In this document: piece after piece, positions 39,301 to 51,767 of the stretch
Numbering within the stretch: position 1 is the stretch's first letter
Layout of the letters: the number at the start of each line of letters is the position of its first letter
From: Hirudinaria manillensis
Lineage: Eukaryota > Annelida > Clitellata > Hirudinida > Hirudinidae
Length of the DNA stretch: 64,000 nucleotides
Direction: 5' to 3'
Assembly: GCA_034509925.1 (NCBI GenBank)
Contig: CM067529.1
Location: 2,197,501-2,261,500 of the forward strand
The notes under the pieces: model-generated
Databases searched by the model: none
What the model saw: only the letters and a program-made list of their open reading frames with translations
Told to the model about the DNA's origin: nothing
Program-made: the position numbers and the translations under genes

Positions 39301-40941
39301 GTAATTTTTCAATGAAGTTCTAACACTGTTTTAAACAAACTGTTATCCTTGTTTAAAGAAGCTGAGATCGAACGTGAAATTTGAAAAAGTTCTATTTTGG
39401 CTCGCCAAGACGCTTGCTAGAATGTTCATAAAGTTGACAAATAATTAAAAAATTTCCAAGCCATCGTGAAGTATTATCTAAGAATGTCGTAGTTTCAATC
39501 CAATTGAAGAGGTTTTTGTCCTAGAGACTCACCTGTTCAAAGTGGGGCATATAAATTCATAGATGGAGTTTATAAGGAATCATTTCCGCTCGCTATAATC
39601 TCCAAAGTGGTAGCTGCAATGACTTAAAAAATGCCAGTATATGATCATCTAATTCGTCACGAATAGCCCAGAATTTCCAGTTGCTTTTCGACAGTTTTTA
39701 TTAAAAAGTTTTAGATAAAAACAAGTTTAGGCATTAATTATTACGAATAACAAAGTAGCTAATAGTTTTCGCATGGATGCTTAGAAAGATTTTGATTAGT
39801 GTTACGATATTTTTAAGCACACAAAAACGCTAATTGAAAACGATGTGGTCCTTTTTGCTACTTGAGTTAGCCTTGTTAATTTCTTGATATTTTATTTTCA
39901 TTTTGTACCATGAAATAATGATTTTTAATTTTTATTATAAATTGATTGTAACTTATTAGAAGTGATGAAATAAGTAATGATACAAGGTCAACTAAAAGCT
40001 ATTAACTAATCGCGGATGGTGTGCCGCGATGTTTTTGAGGTGATTTTGAGTTGGATACTTGTCTGTTCTTGTCTGTTCGTAGGACCTTCCCGCATGCGAA
40101 GAGATCAAAGGTTAATTCAGGGAGAAAAGATGTAGGTGAAAGCTTATTCTGATAAGGCAAGACCAATAATTCCAGGACAAGATATATGTGGTTGTATGTA
40201 ATTCTCCTCTTATCGTATAAGACTCTTAAAATGTTTACTTCTCCATATTTTGGTCTTTTTCTAAATCAGATCTACCAAAAGTAGTATGAAATAGCTAGTC
40301 GTTTTCACATCTTCTGTGATGTAATTTTCATTGGATCCTTAATAAAAGAGAAGCTGGATTTTTATTAAAGAATATATTTCGAATGCAGGAGCATTTTCAT
40401 CTCGAAAAAAACTTCAGGAGTATTAGGTGGTGTGTTAGTAGTGGCAGGAGATGCATATATAACAAAATGTAACAGTTAATAGCTACAGGCTAGAGCTCGA
40501 GATTTCTAAACGAGTTGTAAAAAATGGTTACAGGGTTGAACAATAAAATTATATAAATGCCTTTTGATGGAAATAGTCATCAAAAACAAATCAGTAATTC
40601 CAAAATCATACTAAAAAAATTCCACAACCACCATGGCAAATGGGAAAAAGGAAAATTTATGTATGCAAACAATGCTAATGATCTATTATCTTCAATCTTG
40701 TTTTTAGTTTGAAACTACCAAAATTTCTGTCTTCAAATAGAAACTGAGAAAAAATGTTCCACAGGCAATATGAATCAAAAACAGAAATTAACAAAAAAAT
40801 AACAACCTGACAGAAAATAGATCAACAATTCAAAAGAGTGAAACATAAAACAATGATAAACAAATAAAAGAAACTCCAACTTGACATAACGAGACAACAA
40901 ATGTTGCTATTACCATTCTTACTCACTAAGTTGATTGGTTG
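36368..40941. other. 4.6-kb intergenic region, no gene seen
   Basis: 3' UTR of the TGF-beta gene at the left, 3' UTR of the four-TM gene (-) at the right. Frames of 60-125 codons occur on both strands (for example minus 37361-36990 and 37909-37637), but none has a recognisable domain, a signal peptide or phase-matched neighbours. A TTTG tetramer run is at 37429-37455. Unlike the 1-5 kb region it is poor in microsatellites. Confidence 0.5.
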
Positions 40942-42793
40942 TTAATATTTCTGAACAAAACTTGGATTTATGGAACTCTGGGACATCATGAGGGATGATT
41001 TTGAACCATAATGACTTCTGAATGGCGTCGTCTGTCCGCTCAGGGCTGCGCTTCTGATGTTGGCCATTTTCCTGAAGTATTTGATCCTTCTTTCCTTGCC
41101 GTAAAGATCGTCCAGGAGCTCTTGCCAGTACGACAGGACGCATATTAAGGCCGCAATCTGAAAGCATTTTACGAGTTTGTATAAGGAAGCTCTGCAATAA
41201 CATATTCTATGGTTAAATGGGAACCACTTTTGGAACTTGGGATTATAATTAAAAAAGAAAGCAAAACTTACAAAAATAAAGGAGTTGAGAACCCAGTATA
41301 TTGCCACAACAATGCTTTCAGGTATAACATAAATCATTTCCTAAAACAAATATTGTGACAGGCTAGAGCTAATTCCTTTTCTTCCATTAAAATTTAGCCC
41401 ATAAAATTTGTTGTGTTGAATGCTTAGACCAACCCTGAATCTATGTCCCCCGGTCCAAGACATGATGTAAATGCCGAGGAAGATGTCATAAATGCGGTCG
41501 ATGGACATTCCGAATACCCAGGCTTTTATGTATTTGTGACCATCATATTGCTGGAATGGCATGAACAATAATGATAATAATAATAATAATAATAATAATA
41601 AGCAAATTATTGATATATATTAGCATTAATAATAATAATTATTATTATCAATGATAGAAATTTGTTTGTTGTCTTGTGCAGCAAAGGAACATTAATTGCT
41701 TAAAAAGAAAGCTAATCAAACATCCGGAGCAATTGCCAAATTGTGGAAAATATTCCCACGGCGTGGACCGCTTAAGACTTACATAATTTATTCCAATCAG
41801 CAGAAGAATGCCGAGTATGAAAATTCCGACGCTGAAAAATAGCTCGATGTACATCAAGGGAATGATGCCTGAAATGATTCATTTATAAAACAAAATTGTC
41901 TGAAATCAGAAGAATGTTTGAAATATGTTATTATTATTATTAGCTAAAGATATCGTCTAAAGATGCAGTTAACTTCAAAATATGTGGTTTGCAAATGTTT
42001 TAATTTGGATTTTCAAAAATATAAACAAATGAGGATATTTTTTGCTAATAATAAGTATGGCTCACCAGGGGGCATGTACAAAAATACTTGTTGTGGTTCT
42101 GCTTGCCTCTCCAAATCATGAAGTCTTACAAGGGCATCAACATCAATGATGAAGTTTATTATTGCTATGACCTTCAAAACAATTTAGCAACAAAATTTTA
42201 CAAAATTTGAATTTGAATGATTGTAAGGGTGACATGATAAATAACAATTTCTTGTTGAAAAGTTTGATGCCTTGATATGGCAGCCTTAATGAAGCATATG
42301 GGGATCTTCCTTTGATGGAATTCGGAAAAAGAATCTATTTTTCTTGTGATTTCACAGTAGCTAGCTATGGCATTTTTCATATTCTCTTCTATGTGTGCAT
42401 TCTATGTTATTTTGTTTTAGATGCATTAGAAGTCATATTATTTTATTATCTTTAAGTTGTATTAATTGTCTACCTCTTAATACCAAGGTCTTTCAATAAT
42501 TCATCATCATCCAAGATTGAAGACTACTGAGGTCTCTTTTGATTTAGAAGAAAACCTTTTATTTTCACTTTCCGACGCTCATTAGTTACAATTTTAATGA
42601 ATCACTTACATATGTGTTTGTACAGATGATATATTTGCATTACTTATTACTTTACACATTCTAGCAGTGCCGACCTCATAGCAGAGCGCTGCTCTTTATG
42701 ATAGTCAAATTTACTAACCAGAGTAAAAACCGCGCTGGCTCGGCTTCCCCTTATCAGGTTGTCAAAACAACAACATCCAGCCAATAATGTCAT
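40942..42793 (-). CDS. Four-transmembrane protein, possibly LAPTM/MTP-like
   Basis: Six exons, minus strand: 42793-42719, 42171-42066, 41868-41783, 41550-41434, 41340-41272, 41157-40942; 669 nt, 222 aa. All junctions keep phase. The N-terminus is cysteine-rich (AGCCCFDNLIRGSR), directly before TM1 (about 20-38). TM2 is a long run around IELFFSVGIFILGILLLIGI (about 68-90), TM3 lies near MSIDRIYDIFLGIYIM and TM4 near IVVAIYWVLNSFIF into IAALICVLSY. A cytosolic Ser-rich basic tail of about 55 residues follows. The length, the CC-rich N-terminus followed by a basic residue and TM1, and the four-helix plan resemble lysosomal LAPTM4/5 proteins, but the PPxY tail motifs of that family are absent. 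Family placement is weak; the gene itself is well supported. It lies 747 bp downstream of the FUN14 gene on the same strand. Confidence 0.72.
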
Positions 42794-43540
42794 TTTGTAC
42801 ACGGTATTCGAACAGCTAACATCACCTGGCTCACAGGTGAGCCTTGTTTACCAAAAACACTGCACCCTTCATCAAAGCGTTCCTTGGGATAACCTGTCTA
42901 ACTCCACTTTCTTGTTGGTGTAAAAGGTCGCATTCAAAAAAAAGTTATTTCAAGTTATTACTGATTTTTTTATATTTGCTTATTATATTGTCTACTAAAA
43001 GCGCATCGGATAAGGGCGAAAGATACCGAAGCTTGGTAAAACCAGGCGTTCCCTCGAAAGCGCCGCAAAACTGGAAACTCACCTCACCATGTAAAAGCTA
43101 AACGATTATATTTCCTTTCATTATTATATCATTATCACTAGAGTTGTACTGACGAGCTGACTCAAACGATCATCATATCCAGTCGTGGACAGGCATACTT
43201 CACTAATTTAGGCTAAACAAAATATAGACTGTACCCTGATACTTATGTTTGCAATGCTGGGTAATTATGCTTAGGGGCCATTATTATACTTTAACTGAAA
43301 ATCTTAAAATTAATGAAAACAAGATTGCCAGTAACCCCAAAAGTACATAAGAGAAGTCCAAGGTAAGACAAAAATTCTACCTCTTTTATTAAGCCTAATG
43401 AGAACAGTTATTAGAAATGAGTGGAGTGTATAAAATTGTCTTTAGTCACCTGAAGTTTAGCTCAGACACAAACACGATTATGAAAAGCATAGCTTCTACA
43501 TCAACTCGAAACATCATTGAGCATAAGCCAAAAACATGGC
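42794..43540. other. Gap between four-TM and FUNDC genes
   Basis: Both genes are on the minus strand, so this holds the FUNDC 3' UTR (AATAAA at 43390-43385) and the promoter/5' UTR of the four-TM gene. No coding signal seen. Confidence 0.5.
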
Positions 43541-44229
43541 TTATAAGGCAACACCAATAGAAAATCCTCCCAGGAAACCAATTACGAGAGATATGTTCTT
43601 CTTGACAAACCTCTTTGCCTGAAAGCAAATAAAAAAAATGTCACAGTCACATTACTATTATGGAAATATTTAAATGATTATAACGACTAATTATATTATA
43701 AAATTTTTGCCACATTAACCCTTGTCCTCTTGCCCTCCATTGCTTCCAGCTTCTTTTTTGCTTTGTTGATGATCTTGTCCGTTGTGCTCCAATTAATCTG
43801 CACCCAGCCCTGGTTGTTGGCAACCTTTGGAATTTTCAAATTTATTTTATGGGTATAAATCCTAAGATCCAGACATTTGAAGACAATTTGATGTTTTGAT
43901 CAACTAGCAAAATTAACAATAATAAATTTAGATCATAGTTGAAAGAATCTCCAGACTCACTGCAACAGCTATTAGAGTACCGCCAATAGCCAATGCTGCA
44001 ACCTTTCCCACTCTTGAAAAAACAAGTCCAGAGCAACTAGAGTTGCAAATACAATATATTGAATTTTATTATGTAAGACTGAAAACAATATAACTCAGGC
44101 AACATGAAAGCGAGGACAAAAAACCCACACTCCTGCAGTTGCACCCAGAGCTATCTGTTTAATTACTGAACCCTTGGTTATTTCATTAATTGCCTTCTCA
44201 ATTTCAGAATCAGGAAGATCGGAAGCCAT
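43541..44229 (-). CDS. FUNDC: FUN14 domain-containing protein (FUNDC), short form
   Basis: Four exons, minus strand: 44229-44129, 44036-43961, 43824-43720, 43618-43541; 360 nt, 119 aa. An in-frame TGA sits one codon upstream of the ATG, so the N-terminus is short by sequence. The FUN14 domain fills nearly the whole protein: GATAGVCSGLVFSRVGKVAA, then GWVQINW, then a lysine-rich helix and IGFLGGFSIGVAL. The pattern GxxxGxCxGxxFxxVGKxAA aligns without gaps to FUNDC1. Vertebrate FUNDC1/2 are mitochondrial outer-membrane proteins; FUNDC1 is a hypoxia-controlled mitophagy receptor through an N-terminal YxxL LC3-interacting motif. That tail is missing here, so a receptor role is uncertain. AATAAA on the minus strand (43390-43385) lies about 150 nt past the stop. 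Divergent from COPG. Confidence 0.9.
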
Positions 44230-44741
44230 CTCTCATTGATTTCTACCGAAATGGAATAATTTAATATTTGCACTTGCTGCACGTAATAAATGTACCATAA
44301 TAAGACACATAAAACTAACCACAAACCAGCAACTCAGACAGCCACACGCAAATCTGAGGAAACTTACAGCTCTTGACAAGAAGAAACTACTGCTTTAGCG
44401 CTGCGCATTTGCTCAAATTATAAAATATCTATTTTACGCTGTCAACAATTTAACCTTTAACAAACAATTGATATGTTTATGAATTTCATCTACATTTAGT
44501 TCACTGACTTGCAGGTAAACTTTTCAACAACAGATAATTTTACATTTAATTAAATTTTTCAATTTACTTAATCTTACATGTATGGTGATAAAATAACTTA
44601 GTTCAAAATTAAACTTATTACGTTTGAAAATTAACACTTACGCATGCGCCATTCAATTTTGACGTGTAGTGTTGACATTACTTGCGGGTGTCTGTTCCGA
44701 GTAGAAAAATAAAGCCCTTATTCAAGAAGCTTCTTTCTAAG
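44230..44741. promoter_or_regulatory. Divergent 5' intergenic region between FUNDC and COPG genes
   Basis: Only 512 bp separate the FUN14 start codon on the minus strand from the coatomer gamma start codon on the plus strand. The interval must hold both 5' UTRs and promoters. It is AT-rich, with a cluster of unmethylated-style CpG/GC words around 44390-44410 (agcgctgcgca) and 44641-44700 (acgcatgcgcc, gacgtg). The palindromic TGCGCA/GCATGC words near each gene could be NRF1-like sites (consensus GCGCATGCGC); this is inference. Confidence 0.45.
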
Positions 44742-47700
44742 ATGAAGAGAGACAAAAAAGAAGAGGAAGGTATTTTGGCTTGTTGTCGGCTTAGGTTCCG
44801 GAATTCTTTATGAATTATTGATATTAATCGGTAGCTGGAGGGAATCCATTCTACAACCTGGAGAAGAGTTCCGTGCTTCAAGAAGTAACTAGTTGATGGC
44901 TATCTTATTTGCGGTAGTGTTTAGTGAAATCTTGACTTGAAATCTATTAGGCTCGCACCTTCAATGAAACTCCAGTGAATGCCAAGAAATGTTGTCTTAT
45001 TCTGACCAAGATTATGTACATCATCAATCAAGTACTTGATTTTTTTCTCATATTTTTTTGTTTGGCTTGGAATATCGTTCAAATGTCAATTTAGGGAGAA
45101 CAACTTGGTAAAACTGAAGCCACAGAGGCATTCTTTGCGATGACCAAGCTGTTTCAGTCTAAAGATGTTGGTATTTTAATTTGGTTTCTATTATTTTATT
45201 ATAAACTGGATACATTTTAAAATCCCTATTACGTATGCTTTTGACTTTTTGGGCCGATCTTTGCAGACAACCCTCAGAAGGCTTGTATATCTGTGCATCA
45301 AGTTGATGACAGACATCGCAGATGATGTTATTATCGTGACCAGTAGTTTGACTAAAGACATGACTGGCAAAGTATGAAGTTGTTCTAGTTCTGTAAATTA
45401 TGCAAGTTCATTATGTAACATGATAAGGTTAACAGGTGTGTTGCATTTTGTAATTAAATCATGTTTATTAGGAGGACCAATTCAGAGCTCCAGCTATCAG
45501 AGCACTTTGTAGGATCACTGATGTTAGTTATTTCTTCTTCTTCTTTGTAATTTAAATTGCAATACTTTAAACAGGAATGTTCTTGCAAGACATAATAAAA
45601 ACAAAATTTACTGTTTATACAATAAACATATAAATTAGTTTGAAAAATCACAGCAATCTTTGTCTGTGCTAAGATTTGCTTGTTCATGGTTTCAATTTGC
45701 ATTGTTTCAGGCCAGTATGCTTCAGAGCATCGAAAGGTACATGAAGCAGGCAATTGTTGACAAGGACCCAAGTGTTTCCAGTGCTGCTCTTGCCTCTGCT
45801 TTGGTGAATTGTTCTAAGATTTTAGTGTGATTTCATTATATTATCTCTCGTTATATCATCCGTTTATTGTTTAAGATTTAAGGCCGCACACCACACTTAG
45901 CCCTTTTCTCAGTCTACAATGTCTTTTTTATTAGATAATTAGTTAGCATTCAATATGTAGATGATTTATCCAATGAGGATAATACTTATTGGAGGTGATT
46001 GTTGTCGTGCAGCATTTGTCAAGACATAATAGCGATGTGGTGAAGAGGTGGGTCAGTGAAGCCCAGGAAGCTGTGAACAGTGATAGCATTATGGTCCAGG
46101 TGTGTAACATTATCACCATCCTGATAACAATCAGTGAATAAAATCTGATCCATGATTCATCCTTCCCTTTTGCTTCCAAACTATAGTACCATGCTTTGGG
46201 TCTCCTCTATCACATCAGGAAATCTGACAAGTTGGCTGTGACCAAGCTGGTTTCTAAGTTTACCAGACATTCCCTCAAGTCTCCTTATGCCTACTGCCAT
46301 CTGGTAAATTCAATTTTGAATAGAGTCAGCTAATTGGAATGGAATTGATAATGATTGGAAAACCATTAATTCTGTTCAGATAAGAATTGCATGCAAGTTG
46401 CTGGAGGAAGATGATGCCGGGTAAACTATTAACATTATTATTACTATTATTATTATTATTATTGTTGTTGTTGTTGTTATAATAGTAATAAGTATTTATA
46501 AGAAATGACATTGCCTTGTCCTGTCAAAGTTTTTGACATTTTCATCTGTTACTAACAACTCAGATGCGAGGGTCCGATGTACGAATTCATCGAGAGCTGC
46601 TTGCGTCACAAGAGCGAAATGGTGATCTATGAGGCAGCACACGCCATCGTCAACATGAAGAAGGCGACGGCCAAGGAAGTCGGTTCTGCTCTGTCCGTCC
46701 TTCAGCTCTTCTGCGGATCCTCGAAGCCTACGCTCAGATTCGCAGCAGTCAGGACTCTGAACAAGGTGAGGACTTTATTGGATAATAATAAGATAATTTT
46801 TATTTATATTTAATAATAATTCAGTAAAACATTTAAGAGAGTTTCTTCAGATTGCTATTGCAGAATGTGGGATGCATTTCATTGTTTTGATTAAAATGTA
46901 CTGTCATAATTTTGTTACGTTAGTATGGCAGTCGTTGGTCATGACCAATTTTACTCGTTTTAAGGTTGCCATGAAACTTCCGGCAGCTGTGACGGCTTGC
47001 ATCGTCGACTTGGAGAACCTGATCACTGACAGTAACAGGAGCATTGCCACTCTGGCCATCACCACTCTCCTCAAGGTTTTAGCAAATTTTATTATCGAGC
47101 ATCATTAAACATGGTAAACATGGCTAGTACTAAAAAAAAAATATACCAATTAAGTTCATTACCAGTTCTCCTTAATCTCATTATTATGTTATGCCTACCA
47201 TATCATGCTTTAAATTGATGTGTAAATTATGTTCAATTAATAATTAATTTAATAATTAGTTTAATAATTAATTTATTAAATCAGATTGGTAACGAGAGCA
47301 GCGTAGACAGGCTGATGAAGCAGATTACTTCGTTCATGTCCGAGATTCCTGACGAGTTCAAGGTCGTGGTGGTGCAGGCCATAAGGTTGGTCTAGTGGTC
47401 ATTAATATGCATAGATTTAATATGTTAATGTTGGTGTTTTATGTGATAATATATGTTCTTAATATGTTAATGTTCATATTAACATGTAATATGTTAATGT
47501 CAGTGTTTTATATGGTAATATATGTTCTTGATATGTTAATGTACATGTTTAAAATTACTTGATTTGTTCATTCATTTTGAACAAATTAAAAATTTTTTTT
47601 AATATTTTACCTATTTTTAATTGCATGATAATTATATTGATTTGTTTGTTTTCATTATCATATTAAATCAAGGTCCCTGTGCCTGAAGTTTCCTCGCAAG

Positions 47701-50700
47701 CATTCCTTGCTCATGGGATTCTTGTCGGGGATGCTGAGAGAAGAGGTTTGTTATTATGAAATAACGTAATTAAATATTATTTAATAAACTTTAAGTTTAC
47801 ACTAACTTCTTTTATGAGCTACTTAAGCATTAAGATAAATCTTATTATTTGTTTAAACAACATGAATACATTTCTCTCCCTTTATCTCATCTCTCTTTCT
47901 TTCTCTCTCAGGGTGGATTCGAATACAAGAAGGCCATAGTGGAGTCTATAATTGCAATCATTGAGGAGAACTTCGAAGCCAAAGAGTCCGGTTTGGCTCA
48001 CCTGTGCGAGTTCATAGAGGACTGCGAGCACACCGTTCTGGCCACGAAGATTCTCCACCTTTTGGGCCAGGAAGGACCGAGGACCCCTCATCCATTCAAG
48101 TACATCAGGTTCATCTACAACAGGGTCATACTGGAGAATCCTGCAGTCAGAGCTGGTATGCAAATCGTTAATTATTTTCTATTCGTTATGACCGGCGATC
48201 GATAAATAATCGACCGTTTAGAAATAAATGAATAAATATTTTTAAATTAATGAAATCATCTTTAATCGATCTCCGTAAACCACGCTTTTCTGTTTGCTTT
48301 CCATGCAGCTGCTGTCAGTGCATTGGCAAAGTTTGGAGCTCAGTGCGATCAACTCCTACCCAGTGTTCTGGTCCTCTTGGAAAGGTCTCAGCTGGACACT
48401 GATGATGAAGTGAGAGACAGAGCCACCTTTTATCTCAACATTCTCAAGGAGAACCAAAAGAGCCTCAATCTGGGATATATAATCAATGGTAAGGTCTCGA
48501 TTAAAAATCTTTAAAATTAAATACATTTTATTAATTTGAGTATCTCTTGTTATTGTTAGAAAAAAGTAATTTATGGAATCATTTCTTTGATGATGACAAT
48601 AGTAGAATGTTAATTATTGATTAATATATGAATATTAATGCAGCAAATTTACATGAAAGTAATTTTTGGTCTAAAAAGGAAAAATTTAATTTTTATAAAC
48701 ACCCAGGACTGCAAGTTAGCATCAAAGGTCTGGAAACAGCACTTCACCACTACACACTGGAACCGTCCGAGGTACCCTTTGATATCAAAAACGTTCCTTT
48801 GGATACCAAGCTGGTCACTGATCAGATACTCGGTGAGATACAATGATTAGAACCTATTTCGTTTATGTTTTTTTATTTATGTACAGCCATTTGCATGGTG
48901 TCAGAGGCAATCTCCATTTATATAGAGCTGATCCCAGGGGTACTTCTACAGGCAGTGATAGCTGTCTTTGAAATGTTATGAAGTACAACCATTATTGTTG
49001 TTTCTTGAAGACTTCTCTTTAATTTTGATGACTTTTTGTTTTATGATCTTTTTAATTTTTCTTTTTTTGTGAAAATGATTAACAATTCTTAATAAATTCT
49101 TAAACCAGTGGCAAATACCATAGAGGCTCCAGCTCCAACAAAGGTGGCTGAAAAGGTTGCAACAAGGCAGGATGTTTATGCAGGTGGGCATTGCATGGTT
49201 TTTATTTTATTTTGTACACACATTAAATATATATTTATTACATCACACACGCATACTATATTTTGACATCGAGATTGTGTTGTGCACATCAGAACAACTG
49301 GCTGCTGTTCCGGACTTGGCCAATCTCGGTCCCCTCTTCAAATCGTCTTCTCTCCCGGTCGAACTCACGGAGGCGGAGACCGAATACGTGGTCAGGTGCA
49401 TCAAGCACACCTTTGGTCAGCACGTCGTATTCCAGGTATTCATGATTAAAACATTAATTATTATTATTATTTATTAATTATTATTATTGTTAATTAATTA
49501 TTAATATTAATTATTAATTAATATATGAATATTAATGTGTAATATATATATATATATCATCAAAACATATATATGAATGGATGGATTGGTAAAAGTTTGG
49601 ATGGATTAAGAATGAAAGATTGAAACAACTTTTCGTGTATTGCAGTTCGATTGCACTAACACGATAAACGACCAAATCCTGGAGAACGTGACCGTCCACA
49701 TGGAGAACTCCGAAGGACTCGAGGTGGTCGCCACGGTTACGGCGCCGTCGCTTCCCTACGGAAAACCCGGAACCACGTACACCGTCGTTCGACTGCCAGA
49801 AGATGCTTCCCAAGGTTGAAGGACTTTGGCATTGCGTGGTTTTTTTATGAGTACTTATCACCATCATCATCATCGTCATCATTTTTCAGTACTTTAAGAA
49901 TTACTTAATGTTCAATGGCTTGGTACCCCTTGTTTCATAAGGGTCCACCATCATCATGACCATATTAGACTCATAGCCTTGATATTATAGACTTGATAAT
50001 TAATTATCAAGTTTATTGTTATCGTCAACAGCAACAGCCACCTTTAACTGCACGATGAAGTTCTTGGTGAAGGATTGTGATCCCCTCACAGGTGAACCCG
50101 ACGAGGATGGATACAGGGATGAATACGTGGTACGTTGTGATGTTGGACTCTTTTATTACTTTTACCGATTTGTTTTTCGATTTTTTTAAAATTTATATTT
50201 ATTTATTTATTTATTGTAATGGCACTCCTTGCATTGGCTCATTTTGAGGCAAGACTCATTGTTCGTTCAAATCGCAGTTGGAAGATGTGGAGCTGACCAT
50301 AGCAGACCACACACAAAAGGTCATCAAGCCAAACTTTTCGGTGTCCTGGGAGGAAATCGGACAGGAGAATGAAATAGAAGATACCTATGCTCTTTCTAAC
50401 ATGAAGACCCTAGAAGGCAAGTGATAATTAGTATAAAATAATGCTCATTAATTAATTAATTAGTTATGTTTCACGAATTAATTATGCTACGCGCTTTGAA
50501 TCCGCAGAATCCGTGAAGAGCATGATCGACTTCGTGGGTCTCCAGGCTTGTGAGAGGTCGGACAAGGTGCAGGAGGGCAAGAACGCCCATACTCTCTTCC
50601 TTGCTGGCGTCTTCAGAGGCGGTCACGACGTTCTGGTGAGAGCCAAGCTGGCAGTGGCGGACAACGGGGTGACGATGCAGATGACGGTGAGGAGCACGGA

Positions 50701-50740
50701 TGCGGTCGTCTCTCAAGTGATAGCGTCGGCTCTCTCTTGA
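44742..50740 (+). CDS. COPG: Coatomer subunit gamma (COPI gamma-COP)
   Basis: Complete, 23 exons: 44742-44769, 44835-44884, 44951-45031, 45095-45166, 45267-45371, 45472-45522, 45711-45803, 46013-46099, 46187-46303, 46380-46420, 46564-46765, 46965-47075, 47285-47385, 47673-47745, 47912-48155, 48309-48488, 48707-48832, 49109-49183, 49293-49435, 49646-49814, 50032-50129, 50278-50416, 50508-50740; 2619 nt, 872 aa (human COPG1 is 874). The sequence is collinear with gamma-COP throughout: HEAT/adaptin trunk (about 1-540; [48 protein letters not shown]) and C-terminal appendage (about 600-872; [36 protein letters not shown]). It is part of the F-subcomplex of the COPI coat for Golgi-to-ER and intra-Golgi vesicles, and the appendage binds ARFGAP2 and zeta/beta partners. 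Exon 10 is only 41 nt. The intron after exon 22 is GC-AG. Confidence 0.98.
47401..47545. repeat. Imperfect tandem duplication in COPG intron
   Basis: The words aatatgttaatgt, gtgttttat and taatatatgttctt recur in order in two halves, within the intron between exons ending 47385 and starting 47673. AT-rich, with no coding role visible. Confidence 0.7.
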
Positions 50741-51767
50741 GCTCGTGCCGATGCAGATGCGGAGGTCTTCTGAATTGTAATTAACTTTCTCTGGCCCCGA
50801 TGTCTTATGGGCCGTATAAGTTGACGTTGAAGTTTAGATTTAAAGCATATATTTGGAAAAGTTATTGAAGAATGAGTAGCTTCTTTGGATTTGTGGGCGT
50901 ATCCAACAATCCACAATAGAAAACAAAACAAATTTCCCTATTAAAATTTAGTATGGCTGTAGTTTGTCATTGGCATTAAGAGTTTGAGGGGTGGAGTGTT
51001 GCTAAGATTACCGCTATTTGGTTAATGGGGAGCTGACGACTCGTGGTGAACGTCGTGGGCGCGTTTTGCAAAATTATTTTTAAAATTTCGAAATGAGATT
51101 GTTCTAATATTTGAATGGTTGCGAATCAATAACCCGAAACATTGAAAGACATTTCGGAGATCTTGGGGATCGATCCAGTTTTTCATCTCCTGTAAAATTA
51201 AATATTTTGATTTATTTTAATTTAATTTGTAAAAAAAAAGTGGAATAGGTAAGTTTAATTCCGAGACATCGCATTCTGATAAGTTACGCTTCTTAGTTAC
51301 AATATTTTTCAAAAGTTAATTTAAAAAAAGATTTGCTTGTTTAAATAATGAAAACGTTAATAATCAAATTTTATAAATCTATAGTTTGTGAATTATAAAA
51401 TTAATTTGATGCAATTATTTTGACCTGCTCCCAAATTCGTAATTCTTCAGGTGTGATGTTTTCACAAAAACACCTGAATCGGGACTGTGGGCTTTGAGAG
51501 TCACTTCTAACTGATCCTAGTTTAAAGTTCGTAGAAAACGGAGGATTTTAAACGAAATTTGAAAATACGAGCAAAAGTTTAAATCGGTTCCGGAAATGTA
51601 TCTTCATTGTTGAACAGCTTAATTTAAATGAGGATTGTTGCATGGAATCCAAGATCTAAGAATTTCAATAAAACCCCCAAAAAAACAGCAAGAGATTACC
51701 CGTTTTATTTGCTATTTGTTGAGTTAAAGAAGTCGGAATTGTAACATTCCAGTCAAAATAATTCAAA
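50741..51767. other. Intergenic region between COPG and L1-family genes
   Basis: Same-strand neighbours, so it holds the COPG 3' UTR and the L1-family promoter and 5' UTR. No extra gene seen. The minus-strand frame 50931-50713 overlaps the COPG stop and is not supported. Confidence 0.5.
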
